A DNA stretch of 64,000 nt from Phaseolus vulgaris (lineage: Eukaryota; Streptophyta; Magnoliopsida; Fabales; Fabaceae). Location: NCBI RefSeq assembly GCF_000499845.2, contig NC_023750.2, forward strand, positions 10,234,084-10,298,083, read 5' to 3'. Position 1 is the stretch's first letter, and each line of letters begins with the position of its first letter. The translations under genes were made by a program, and so were the position numbers. Below are positions 32,130 to 43,742 of the stretch, in pieces. The notes under the pieces were generated by a model that had not been told where the DNA came from, searched no databases, and worked only from the letters and a program-made list of their open reading frames with translations.

Positions 32130-33469
32130 TAAGGGTTCCTAAGATGATTTACCAAATTAGTGACAATCCAACCTTTCCAAGGTAAGGGATGACATTGAAA
32201 TATGATTTAGAGAACCTCAATTTTGGAAAAAGGGAAAACTGAAAAGAAAGGAAAAAACAAGAGAGAAGGATAAAATACGTGAGAGAATTCTTTACACTTG
32301 TGTTGAAAGTTAGTTTTTTCTTTCATAAACACAATAAGCATCCATTTAACCGACTCTAACAAAATAAATAATTATTTTTTTTCGTTGGTTATGCGCACAT
32401 AAAATCTATTTTAATTTTATTTAAATTATTATTTTTAAAGTTATTTTTTTATGCTAGACCGACATTATAATTTAATTATTTAATATAAAATTAAATGTTA
32501 AATGTTAGTGTCATGTTTACGTTTCAGAAACCAACATTAGTGGTAATGTGAATTTAAAGTACTATTAACCTATTCAACGTATTTTGTGTCGCATTAGGGT
32601 CAACATTATTGACTCTAATAGAATCACCTCTATAATCGACGCTATGGTGTGGTGGTTATTTGTTTGGAAATTCATTATTTGTTTTCCAAGTTTCAATTTC
32701 TTATTTTCTCAATTAGAAGATTTTTTACCTCCCGAACTATGTATAGGGAATAAGGCTTAGTTACCCATCATATTTATATATATATATATGAATAAAGTAT
32801 TACATTATCAATTCATAATTCTCGGATTAGTGTATTGGTTTTAAATTAAGAGCAACCCTTCATTTTTAATAATTATATCGTGGGTTATTAGATAACACCA
32901 TCATCACTCTATTGTATGGTAATTAAGTCACACTACATTGGTAGATGACTTTTAAGACCAGGTTGGAATTTCTAAGAGTATACTACCTCTCACCAGCTAG
33001 TAATTATAAGGCTTAATAATATCACAAGTTAAAAGATTCTTGAGGACATACAACCTGTCAAACTTAACTATCATGAAATTCATATATTATAAACCATTAA
33101 AATGTTATGAGATTGAAAATCTTATTAATCATGAGTATTAAGAAGTTGATTTTTTAATCCTAACTCAACTCCATAAAACTGAATCATGAAGTTGAGGTTT
33201 GCACCCACTTATATACAATAAAAGACTCTAATCTCTAATCGATATGGAATATCCAACCATAGGGTTAACCAAACAACACTTCTCTTAAAGACATTTGTTT
33301 TCAAACCTTCTCCACCCTTCCAAAAGTCATGAGTGAGAATGTTTCACCAAGAAGTACTGTTAATTATTAATTATAGGAAACCGCTAACATGTGACAAGGT
33401 TTGATATGTGGGTTTCTTGGCATGTGAGAAAGGCAACCATTATCACATTGGGAAAACGACGTCCCTCTA
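32130..33469. other. AT-rich intergenic stretch, no gene seen
   Basis: There is a short (TA)n tract at about 32779-32794. Segment 32340-32640 has repeated GACTCTAA and AACATTA words that could be an old transposon end. No coding content was recognised. Confidence 0.45.
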
Positions 33470-34134
33470 CCATATATAAATCCAAACTATGATGCAATTT
33501 TCATTTTCAGATCCCCTTTTATCGTGCATTGCCAATCCTTCTCTTTCTCACCATCTTTCTCCTTCCCTGCTTATGGTTTATTTTTGTTGTTGTTATGTGG
33601 TAAGTCTTTCTTCTTTTCTTGAAGAATTACTTCACCCCTCTCATATGTACATAAAGCTCATTTTCTTCTTTATTGTTGCTTGTTTTCGTCTATTTATAGT
33701 CTTAAGTTATTATTACTACACCCTTTTATCTTTTAAGCAGAATATACATTCTTAGGAAACCACCGCGTACACTGTATTAAAAAGTTAGGGCTTCAAAAAA
33801 TATTCAAAACATTTAGCAAAACACGAGTAGGAGTAGATATAATGGTAGAACCATTCACTTTAAAAGAACCTATTGTAGGGACGTTTTGGTCAACAAAAAG
33901 TCTTTCTACCTCTTTTATGACATTGTCTTTACAAAATTTATACTAAGATTCCCTTTTAACCCATTTGAGAAAGATATCCCAAAGATAATCAACATCACCC
34001 CTTGTCAGTTACTCTTAAATTGTTGGACATTCGAGTTTTTCATATTGTGTCACACTTTTAAATTTTGTCCAATGTCAACATGTTTCTTTAATATGAAAAT
34101 CTCCATGAGTTTTATCGATCACTATACAAGATAA
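33470..34134 (+). pseudogene. Decayed copy of the antisense retrotransposon gene
   Basis: A TATA-like CCATATATAAATCC lies at about 33469-33482, followed by a T/C-rich leader. The frame 33886-34134 reads KKSFYLFYDIVFTKFILRFP, then FNPFEKDIPKIINITPCQLL, LNCWTFEFFILC and FNMKISMSF. This lines up with FFFMYQTVFKRVGVRLPF...FERELLTEINTAPAQL...WAFVRGFQILC...FFEVK of copy 2. The N-terminal YPWA block is not readable and the C-terminal part is cut by CACTA-like DNA at about 34140. A distinct open frame at 33489-33755 lies in the leader and is probably not translated. Confidence 0.6.
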
Positions 34135-34225
34135 ATTGATTTTAAAATATAATGCATTAGTTTCTAAAATAATAAAATAAGTCATTAATTTAATTAAAAA
34201 TTAATTTGGAATTTAAAGTAGTAAG

Positions 34226-35286
34226 TGATCCCGTCGTCAACTCAAGCGTGGAGGAATTGCTTTGTCGCTTCCTTACCCCGCCTATGCAACTGTGCTATCT
34301 GCAAGAATACTCTTAGAACATCCTCCTCTGGGAACTCCGAATGCAACCTGCAAACACACAGACAGCGCCTCTAGCGGCCGTTTGCACTCCGACGCTCAAG
34401 TTAGATCACAGAATCACTAACAAAAATAATGTGTGTGTGTATTTTTCTCTGATTCTCTTTTTATCTCCCTCTGTGTCTGTGCCTAACAGAATTCTGTTAC
34501 GCTGTTCTCTGCGTGTGTCAGAATTTTGTTATGCTTTTGTACGAAAACGTACCACAGTCAGGGTCGTGGGTGTCTGGGTTTTCTGTCTGTACCTTTCCCG
34601 ACACGGAGTGCACCTTTATCTGGGTCGCGCCCCTCTCAGACAGCGACACGTGGAGGCATGCAACTCACATCTAACCGTACACGTGCCACCACCTGAAGGG
34701 CTCTAGCGCATCTCTTTGTGCGGCTAAGTTATTCCCTTGCGGAGTAACTTAGCGCGTTTCTTCCATCTGGGCGAGTCGCACATTCCCGGGAGAACGCCAG
34801 GTGTGGCTGGACTAGGCACACTCACCAAGCACTGCTCCCTGCATACACGACTTCCCCTTCACGATGTCATGCACGTAATGGGTTGAGAGAGTCACCAGTC
34901 ACTGACTGGTTTACTAACTCCCTCAGGCCACTCTCATGCACGATTATACCGGCGAGGAGCTCTTCTTTCTCTGAGGTATGATCATGCGAGGTCCGTGCGT
35001 AACGCTCTCGCTGGGAATCTCAGTCTCAGTTTAACTGCGTGTAATACGAAACCCCGATGACCATGCACCCGATGACTGATCGGTGCTCTATTGCTTCTCG
35101 CGTTCTCCCCCGGGGTGTTTATCTTGGAACTGATCTGTCGGTGGTCACTCGGTTACTGACCACCGATCACCATACCGGGTGATCTCCTCCCTAATCCCTC
35201 TGCACCTGATCCACGTGTCACCCTGCGAGTGGTCCACGTGGTTACCTGCTGCTGACGTCATCGACTACCGATGACCGACCGGATCA
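34226..35286 (-). repeat. 3' LTR of the 34226-36999 element
   Basis: It is 1061 bp. On minus it starts TGATCCGGTCGGTCATC and ends GACGGGATCA. It matches 36595-36999 over its 34880-35286 part. An open frame across 34341-34706 is LTR sequence, not a gene. Confidence 0.85.
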
Positions 35287-35893
35287 CAAGCCCCCTAGTC
35301 TCGAGCTGTGAACTCGTTCTCAGCGAAGAGACTAAGTGGTCGCGCTCTCGGTCCACGTGGCAAGTGGGGCCGCATCACGTGCCACCTCACGTGTTGCCTT
35401 TTGTCGTTATGACTCCCCCCCTTAATCTCGCGACACGTGGGCGTATCAACGGCCAGCGTGGAGTGTCGCTAACGCTTCCCTTATTCAAATAGGCGCGCGC
35501 TTTCACTGTTTCATCATCTTCTTCAACACTCCAACTCTCAGACACTTCGAATCTCCTCTCTGCGCGCCCAACTTTCTTCGAGCTTTCTACCTTAAGACCT
35601 TCTGCGATCATCTAAAGGTATGACTTTTCTTCTTCCTTGGTCCATTTAGGTTCTTTTCACCGATTGCATTCATCTCTTTCTCTACCATGCATTCATCTTG
35701 TCTGTTTTTCTTCTTCTCAACCCGCGCTAGGGTTTTTGCGTTTCTCACTTCACTTTCTACTTCTCCCTCTTCCTCTTCTTCACCTGGACCCTTCTTTCTT
35801 TTTCCCTTCCTCTGTTTTTCACCGAACCATTCATCATTCCCTCTTCTCCCGTTCATCTGACCCTTTGCTTTCCTCCATTGTAGTTATCCCGCA
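35287..35893 (+). promoter_or_regulatory. Promoter and spliced leader region of the antisense gene
   Basis: The region between the PPT and the ATG holds a TATA-like TTCAAATAGG at about 35484-35493, a T/C-rich leader, and a candidate intron 35618-35883 (TAAAG|GTATGACTT donor, TTGTAG|TT acceptor). The intron position matches that of copy 2 at 27064-27274. Transcription would run against the element's own gag-pol strand. Confidence 0.5.
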
Positions 35894-36601
35894 ATGGCTC
35901 GCTTGAAGCAAATCGCTCGCATTGCCGCCTCATCTTCTGGTGCACAGCCTCCAGCAAGTGCACTAGCGCCACCTCCACCCAATGCAACCTCCTACCACGA
36001 CAACGCCAGGGTCTACGACTGGGCTCCCCTGGCGTTGCTGGCCGAAACCTCCACTCTACTACCGCAAGGCCACCTCAAATCCCTTCTGAGCAACGACCCA
36101 GATGAGCCTTCTTGCGCCATCGACAGGGAGAACGATTTTAACATCCGTATACGCATTCCTCCTCGAGGGATGCCTATCTGTGCGGATGATAGGGCTACCA
36201 ATGGGGTGCCCTTCACCTTCATCTACTCCGCCATCTTCAAGAGGTTGAAGTTGCGCCTGCCCTTCACCTTCTTTGAGAAGGAGCTGATGATGGAGCTAAA
36301 CGTCGCCCCCTGCCAACTTCATCTGAATGCCTGGGCTTTCATACGGGCATTCGAGATCCTCTGCAACTATTTCGGGCATAACGCCTCCGTAGATGTATTC
36401 CTACACTTTTTCGAGGCGAAGAACCCTGGGGATAGGTCTTGGGTCTGCTTGAATGGAGTTGCTGGACGAGTGCTCTTGGGCCTGTACCAACAATTGTTTA
36501 AAGATTGGAAGGGCAGGTTTTACATGATCTCTGCTACTCCGCAAAGTCCAACGCTGCTCGAGGGGTTTCCCCTTTACTGGGTTCCTGGAGTAGAGGGTTG
36601 A
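35894..36601 (+). CDS. Antisense retrotransposon protein, copy 3 (3'-truncated)
   Basis: The frame starts at ATG 35894 (MARLKQIARIAASS) and shows the family blocks YDWAPLALLAET, GVPFTFIYSAIFKRLKLRLP, FTFFEKELMMELNVAPCQLH, AWAFIRAFEILC, SVDVFLHFFEAK and GFPLYWV. The frame is then cut at about 36590 by the deletion that joined it to the truncated LTR; the last residues (GVEG) and the stop come from or border LTR sequence. The phase-1 intron and the coiled-coil exon of copy 2 are missing. The conserved domain is otherwise complete and uninterrupted, so a domain-only protein could still be made. Function unknown. Confidence 0.75.
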   Translation: MARLKQIARIAASSSGAQPPASALAPPPPNATSYHDNARVYDWAPLALLAETSTLLPQGHLKSLLSNDPDEPSCAIDRENDFNIRIRIPPRGMPICADDRATNGVPFTFIYSAIFKRLKLRLPFTFFEKELMMELNVAPCQLHLNAWAFIRAFEILCNYFGHNASVDVFLHFFEAKNPGDRSWVCLNGVAGRVLLGLYQQLFKDWKGRFYMISATPQSPTLLEGFPLYWVPGVEG

Positions 36602-36999
36602 GAGTCACCAATCACTGACTGGTTTACTAACTCCCTCAGGCCACTCTCGTGCACGATTATACCGGCGAGGAGCTCTTCTTTCTCTGAGGTATGATCATGC
36701 GAGGTCCGTGCGTAACGCTCTCGCTGGGAATCTCAGTCCCAGTTTAACTGCGTGTAATACGAAACCCCGATGACCATGCACCCGATGACTGATCGGTGCT
36801 CTATTGCTTCTCGCGTTCTCCCCCGGGGTGTTTATCTTGGAACTGATCTGTCGGTGGTCACTCGGTTACTGACCACCGATCACCATACCGGGTGATCTCC
36901 TCCCTAATCCCTCTGCACCTGATCCACGTGTCACCCTGCGAGTGGTCCACATGGTTACCTGCTGCTGACATCATCGACTACCGATGACCGACCGGATCA
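36595..36999 (-). repeat. Truncated 5' LTR of the 34226-36999 element
   Basis: It matches 34880-35286 with about five substitutions and a 2-bp indel. Both copies begin at the word GGGTTGAGAG, which lies at the fusion with the antisense gene, suggesting microhomology at the deletion breakpoint. Confidence 0.85.
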
Positions 37000-37204
37000 G
37001 TAAGTATTTAAAATCTTGGTAGCTAGTGTTAGATACTAATTTAGAAATTACTTTATAAATTTTTATTAATATTTAAAATTATTTTGAATACTAATAATTT
37101 TTTTATTTTATAAAATAATATGTAATTTAATCCATACATCCATGACTAATTATATTTTATCTTTAAATTAGTTGATACTTAATTATTATTTTTTGTTGTG
37201 GATG

Positions 37205-39130
37205 CTCGGTTAGTGGTTTTGATAATATGGTTTATTCACTTAAAGTATACCAAACATTTTATAAAGCCTTCATGGAAAAATTTGTAAAACTCGGTTCTCC
37301 CTATATAACAAAGCTTTACTCAAAGGGTTCCCATATTTACACCTAAAACCACACATTCGAAGTAACACAAAAATTGAGGATCTAAGTAAGGAAAATGTGA
37401 AAAAAAAAATGAGTATTCTTCCAAGAAGCCACTCTTGACTCAACTCATGTATTCTTTCAACAAGCTACAATTGGCTCAACCCGAGTATTCTTTCAACATG
37501 TCACTCTTAGCTAAACTCGAGTATTCTTTGAACAAGTCAATATTGGTTCAATCTAGTATTATTTTCATAAGTTACTCCTAGCATAAGACAAATAAAATTG
37601 TCTTTGCAATCAACAGGTCACAGGCTTTACTCATTAGGGAAGGATTACACCTTTTTACTATTACAATGATAGGCTTTCTCTCCTAGTTTTCTAAATAAAG
37701 ATAAACTATATTTTTAAAAACCTTTTTATGGCAGAAAATTTGTTGGCAATGTTTTAGTACTTTGCTACGTGTTCCATCTCACTTCTTTTTTAAGGGTAGT
37801 TTTATATAGGCATTGAAGAAAGTAGTTGTTGCAATCCTTTTTCTGGTCGTTGAGTAGTTTCAACTTTTTAATTGTCTTTTTTGTGTTTGATTAACTTTGT
37901 CATAAAAGATGCATTAATTGAATTCGATGCAACATTAAATGCTTTTTTTCTTCTTTTCACAACATCTCGATAGTTGGATATGCTTATCTCCTTTTCCAAA
38001 GTTGTCAACATTGGTGCGAGGGAATTGGTGAAGTATAGTAGCTTTGGACTCTTCTTCCAATAGATCATTGATTCTACTTGTGCTAGAATAGATCTTCTTG
38101 GTTACACGCATGAGACGAACATTCCCTCCAACATAGAATAAACATACATATATGTTTGTGAACTACGATGCTAGGTTATACTATGTGCATATCTTCTAAG
38201 CATCAACTATGCTTATAAGACGTAGAATGAGACTATATAGTGTTTTATTGATTGATAGAGGAAACATTTGTGCCTTTCATGATTTGTTGTTTGAATGGAA
38301 CCTGAACTCAATTCGCCTTTTTATCAACATAATGAAATGCATATTATGAAAGATAAGGGATAGAGAAAAGTATAAATGCAAGGATTTATACTAATTCACC
38401 CCAAACACTAGGGCAACGTCCAGTCCTCTTAAGATCCCCACTTAATAGCCTTAAGTATGATAGACATCTCTAGGTAACAAGTATTCATCTCTCCATGTAC
38501 ACAAGTATTTTACACTTCTTCATGTACACAAGTATTATATATCTCTCCAAGTAGTAAGTCTTAATCTCCCCCTAAAACTAAAACCTCTCAACAAGTGAGA
38601 AAAACACAATCAACAAAAGAGCAAACAGTAAAGTCTCATAGGGTAGTCTTCACACAGTGAAGGATTTACAATACAATGCTCACTCACCAAACTATGAGTG
38701 CTCTAAATAGCTTATATGAAATATTCTCTCAGAAATTAAAACAGTGAGAACTAATTTGAATGTTATGATCTTTGTATGCTTGTATGATTTGTTAATTTAT
38801 TCTTCATCTTCAAGGTCTTTATATAGTGTTTCAGATTGTGACCATTGAAGCTTTGAGTTTATCTCTTTGTTCACATAGCAATTGGAAACATGATTCCTAT
38901 TGATTGATTCAGCTGCATCTTGGACTTCAATTGTATTTAAAAAGTTTCTTATTTCATTCCCAATGTGAACATTATTAATGTTCTTAAATTTTGGGTATCC
39001 TCATTTTTGTGTATCGTTCATCATCTGCATCACGTTGGATGCTAAATATGGCAACTCTTGTTTTGATTATATTCTTTGCGCCTTTGAGTATATGAAACAA
39101 TTTGAATTGTTTCATTTATGATCTTTTGAT
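37205..39130. other. Intergenic stretch, no gene recognised
   Basis: Direct repeats with GAGTATTCTTTCAACAAG lie at 37410-37540. The segment 38370-38640 has repeated ACACAAGTATTNTACA and resembles an inverted LTR/leader (GGATTTATACTAATTCACCCC). An open frame at 37868-38068 (minus) has no known motif. Confidence 0.4.
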
Positions 39131-39780
39131 GAGAACATTTTTTTTTATCAGCAAAGAATTAAATAAATTAAAGGGAATACTTCAGGGGTATTCCAACCCT
39201 TATACAATCACCCACATATAATCTAATGGATAAAAACAGAGAGTACAAAATGCAACAAAAACCTGTATAAAAACTACCCAATCCTAAGCTTTTAAGCAAT
39301 ACTTAGGCACCAATCTGACTTAAGGAGTTGAGACCGAAGTCCACTTCCACCAATGTGAAAATCAGCCCCACGAACACAACTCCAAACCAACTTGCAGGTT
39401 CAACTATATCTACGCCTATCTCAATTGAGCCATCCAAGACCATTCAAATCTGCTCAAGTATATAAGTCCCTGCATGAAGAACCACATAAAAAAAAAAACA
39501 ACAGCTGTGTTCACGACAGCAAAATACTGCCACTTCACTTACACAAAGATTGTAATGTTGCACTTAAAATCCCAACCATGCAGTACCATAAATCCTCCAT
39601 CGACCAGCCCTTGCTATATTGCACACATCTCACTTAAATCTTCAATCTTAAAGCATGTTACTTTAAATTTCAATCATATCTTCACTTGCTTCACTCTAAC
39701 TACCTTAGACTCTATTTATGGAAATAATTGCTTTACCATTTATTATGTGTCTCTAGTTTTTTATTCTCTTACTTGAGCTC
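39131..39780 (-). mobile_element. Possible LINE 3' end (minus orientation)
   Basis: A T-run followed by ATCAGCAAAGAATTAAATAA reads on minus as ...TTCTTTGCTGAT followed by poly-A, preceded by GTTGGAATACCCCTGAAG. This is typical of plant LINE 3' tails. The coding part is absent or unreadable, and the right boundary is not defined. Confidence 0.4.
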
Positions 39781-39813
39781 TTACTTGAGTTTTTGAACGT
39801 TGATGTATGATAA

Positions 39814-40559
39814 TTGTTCTAGCCGGTTGACTCTCCCGCTGGTTGACTGGGTGGAACGCCTCCTCCTCCTGGACTACCTCTTCGGGGATCAGGCTCACGT
39901 ATCCTTCTCGATGCTGCAATAAGGCTCCGTTAGGACAAAGAGCACTCTACCTGTTGATTACACTTCAACGATCAAGTCAGTTAGGATTCACCAAAAGTAA
40001 CAGTTTTAGTCTAGTGTACAAAAACAGCGTACCTTCCTCTGAGGTCTTAGGCCCCTTTTATAACCGCACATGCAACTACTCTCCCTGGAGATAAGCAAAT
40101 ATTAACTGAAAAATAATCATTTTAGCTTTTATTTCTAACAAAAAATGCAATAGGAACTAACACACCTTCGGTGTTATCTGCTGGCCCACTTTCCATTATC
40201 GATGCATCTCCCTACCTACTTAGGGTTACTAGCAACTAGCCACGTGCAAAAAACATGCAACAGAACAAATATTGCCACGTAATAATAACAATTACCCAAT
40301 AATATCAAATATAAATATACGCAATAATAACAAATACTATATTTACCACCCCAAGTATATCTATAAGCACGTCTATATCGATTTATTTACGTAACGACCC
40401 CCTACACACTTTGTCCCCCCCTGAAAAAGGCCACTTACGCGAATTTCACCTAGGCCCAACAACCGAGTTGTCCCCCGCTCTACCCAAGAACCGAGCTGTC
40501 GCATAATTGCTACCAAAAACCAAGCATAATTGCTACCGAGAACCAAACTATGACCAACA
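39814..40559 (-). mobile_element. Tat-like solo LTR (minus orientation)
   Basis: Read on minus it starts TGTTGGTCATAG and ends CCGGCTAGAACA, about 746 bp. A strong promoter TTATAAAAGGGGC lies at 40052-40064 (minus) and is followed by a U5 like those of other Tat elements. Size and start resemble the 58490-59228 LTR. No clear TSD could be matched and the right boundary could be 40561. No internal sequence is attached. Confidence 0.6.
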
Positions 40560-40850
40560 CAATAATGATATTCATTTAATCATGTTTTTCACTGATTGAT
40601 ATACGTTTTTGCATTATGCGCTTGCAAACTCTGAATTATATGCATTATCTTTTCAGATGCTCGTTTTTGGAATAACTTTGTTTAATTAGCTCATTATTTT
40701 AGGCATTGAGATAGGACAATTTTTCTTGCTTATTTAATGCTCGTTCTCACTTGTTATCTTTCTTAATTTAATCTCTTTTAAGATTCTTTTGTTCTTATCA
40801 TGTGTAGCAGCTTAAATGTTCTAAATAACATTCATGAATCTCGCTCTGCA

Positions 40851-41221
40851 ATAACTTCATTTTGTTCGTTAGACCCTTGATAAGGAAACTTGTCCTTGTT
40901 TACCTTTGCATCTTGATGGTTCCTAAAATCATATTAGGAAAACTTTGTGATTACTAGTGATTTAATGTTTTTAATATCTAAGAGCAAATGTATCATTGAA
41001 TAATAATATCTTAGAATATCAAATGAATTATCAATATAACTTTATTTTGTTCGTTAGACCCTTGATAAGGAAACTTGTCCTTGTTTACCTCTGCGTCTTG
41101 ATGGTTCCTAAAATCATATTACGAAAACTTTGTGATTACTAGTGATTTAATATTTTTAATATCTAAGAGCAAATATATCATTGAATAACAATATCTTAGA
41201 ATATCAAATGAATTATCAAAA
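40851..41221 (+). repeat. 185-bp tandem duplication
   Basis: Two units (40851-41035 and 41036-41221) share ATAACTTNATTTTGTTCG, GGAAACTTGTCCTTGTTTAC and ATATCTTAGAATATCAAATG, with about ten differences. It lies in AT-rich DNA without genes. A simple local duplication is the likely origin. Confidence 0.85.
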
Positions 41222-43353
41222 TATTTAATTCTAAGATATTAATTGAAAAAACAAATTATCAATATATTAAAGTTAATTATCAAGATGATCTCTTTCATTA
41301 TTAATCATAATTTCTCTTGAATATATTCCACACAACCTTTAAAACACATATTTAATTCTTAATTAAGTATAGTTGTGTTTTTGTATCAAAATAAGCTCAT
41401 AACTGTTTCGATATATTGGACAGAATAGTGACAAGATATATTTGTTGAAACTTGTTTGAAAACATTCTAAGGTTTTGATTAAAACATTGTATTTTGATAA
41501 ATGTGATTTGCATAATTGAGTATAAACAAAAAATGTTTAGAACACATTGAATAGTCATTTAAGTATATGAAAAAGTGAAAGGATTAAGTATGGAAATTTT
41601 CTTATTTCTTGTTTGTCCAGTACATGATCTTCGTCTACTACGTTCATTTGATCATCATTTGGTATGTGTAAGGCTCATGCTTTCTTGCATGCAGCGTAGC
41701 ATGTTTATCAACAACATCTGATGTGTTTGTTGTTTGAACACTTTGTGTTTACACTTCGTTTAACATAATCATAATCAATCTAGCAATAACATTCTCAATT
41801 TTGCTAAAATAGACTTGAAGGTATTTAAAGAATTTCAACTTGACTTATAACTTGATAACTTTTGAAAAACATATATTGAGCACATCTCTTATAGATTGAC
41901 ACCTTACTTAAGATTTGAACCTACCCACTTCTTAGATACAACCAACAATTATCCATGCAAGAACCGCTATTGGCTTCTCACATCTAAAATCCTCGTCTAG
42001 GTGATTTGAAAGTTGGTGAAACTTTAATATCTCTTTTCATCAATAGTTTTACTACTTAATATACATTACATTTTACCTACACCAACATAAATTCACACAT
42101 TCCATTTTAAAACATCAATTCTCACTTATCTAGTTACAAGCATTAAAGAAAAATTCAAAATATACTTATATATAATTATATAAAAATTATAAATATTAAA
42201 GCTATTAAAGTCATTTAAAAGAGTATAAAAAAATAATAAAATATCAGATTTTTAGCAATCTGTTGAGCAAAATTTGGCCAATGAGGACCAATTTTACGCA
42301 AACCAAATTTGCTAAGTAAAATTTTAATCAAGTGAGCATTTTTTAGCAATTATTTTTCATTTTCCATTTGAATGATTTTTCGGAGAAATTTTTAATCTAT
42401 TAGTGAAATTCTTAGAAAAAAGTTTTAACACTTTCTTAAGTACATTGTGTGATTTTGAGATCCACTAAGCGGATTATCCAAAAAAGTTGTATTTCAACAT
42501 TTTATAAAACAACACAACAACACCAAATTAACATTCACAACTACCAAATATTTTTTCACATTCTTAATGAACGTCAAACTTCAAACATCATAGCACGTAA
42601 TAAACTAATCACTTGCACACAATTCAATCCAACACAAAGTATCATTTTCTACTTCTCATAATTCAAAACAAATGAATATAATTTTTTTAATTGTTTAAAA
42701 TGACTATATTACTCAATTCAATGAAATTTCCAATCACTATTTGACATTTCACATTAAACATACAATTTCTAAAAATTAAAACACTAAACAAGCTTCTAAA
42801 AAAATTGTATGCAAATAACAATTTAGTTTTCCTTACCTCAAATCATTTGTTCCTCAAGGAAATTATCAAAAGCTAAAAAAATTAGGAAAGTCATAACATG
42901 CCAACAAAAAATCTGATTCACAAACAAAACATATTATTGCATACCAAGATTAGTATAAAGTAGTCTATTCAACTTAAATTTAGCATGCAAGCACACACCT
43001 TATAAATGTAAACCATACTAGAAAACAAAAAAACTTGATATTTATCATGAAAAGAAAAATTACTCAAATCAAAATCTTATTTGGTAAAATTTTCCTAAAC
43101 TTTGTTATCTCCTGTTCTCTTATTGAAAAAAAAAAATATGTGAAATGATCTTAAAATCTTTTAAAGAATGTAGAGAGAATGTGAAGTAAAAACGTTTAGA
43201 GAGAGTGTGAGATTTGTAAAATGAATTACTAAATAGTTAAAGCTCTAATTTATATATCAACATTAGTTAATTACAATTTTAATATTTATTCTTCTAAAAC
43301 CATCTCTACTAACATAAAAATTGGCTCTAATACTTAGTCTCAAAGTGTATTTC
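41222..43353. other. AT-rich stretch, no gene seen
   Basis: Only short, AT-driven open frames occur (for example 42449-42661). No repeats with clear boundaries were found. Confidence 0.5.
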
Positions 43354-43742
43354 CACTACAAAATAATCATTAAATAGAAAATAATTTTAGAGACAAAAAA
43401 TAAATAATTAATATATTGAATAAATTAGATACTATTTTATAAAATACAAAAATTATTGTTATCTAAAGTAGTTTATATTATTAATAAAATTTATAAACTA
43501 ATTTCTAAATTAATATCTAATTAGCTACCAACTTTAGAATCTAAATTGATTGGTATTTAAAACCTTGGTAGTTAATTAGATATCAATTTAGAAACTAGTT
43601 TATAAATTTTATTAATAATAGAAACTACTTTGTATACCAATAATTCTTTTAGTCACTAAAATAATATTTAATTTAGTCAATATAGTAACTAATTATTTTT
43701 TGTCTTTAAAACTGGTTTCTATTTAATGATTTTCTTTTAGTG
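43354..43742 (+). mobile_element. CACTA-type MITE, 389 bp
   Basis: The ends are CACTACAAAATAATCATTAA and AATGATTTTCTTTTAGTG, close to perfect CACTA...TAGTG inverted repeats. The flanking TTC/TTT triplets fit a 3-bp duplication with one change. The body is a long near-palindrome of TTAGAGACAAAAAATAAATA-type sequence. There is no coding capacity. Confidence 0.75.

Larger units (their letters stand above)
34226..36999 (-). mobile_element. Minus-oriented Tat/Ogre-like element keeping only its antisense gene
   Basis: The ends are TGATCCCGTCGTC...ACCGGATCA, with a perfect TSD GTAAG at 34221-34225 and 37000-37004. The left LTR (34226-35286) is its complete 3' LTR on the minus strand. The right LTR (about 36595-36999) keeps only the first 400 bp. 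The PPT (AGACTAGGGGGGCTTG on minus) abuts 35286. U5 contains a segment (34358-34393) that is the inverse of the 19364 element's U5. Everything between the truncated 5' LTR and the antisense gene (PBS, gag, pol) is deleted. The two LTR copies differ by about 1.3% over the shared 400 bp, so it is fairly young. Confidence 0.88.
34140..37200 (+). mobile_element. CACTA-type MITE fragment split by the 34226-36999 element
   Basis: The pieces 34140-34225 and 37000-37200 join into the right half of the CACTA-type family seen at 30783 and 43354 (AAAGTAGTAAG, then CTTGGTAGCTAGTGTTAGATA and ACTAATTATATTTTATCT). The split is marked by the GTAAG TSD of the insert. The right terminus (TTTTTTGTTGTGG) is degenerate. 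Confidence 0.6.

Noticed and set aside
33489..33755. A hydrophobic 88-codon frame that could be a small membrane protein
   Set aside because: The T/C-rich leader of the decayed antisense gene gives Phe/Leu/Ser-rich codons in any frame. There is no second line of support.
35637..35906. An open frame before the antisense copy 3 start
   Set aside because: It overlaps the predicted leader intron and only reflects its T/C-rich sequence.
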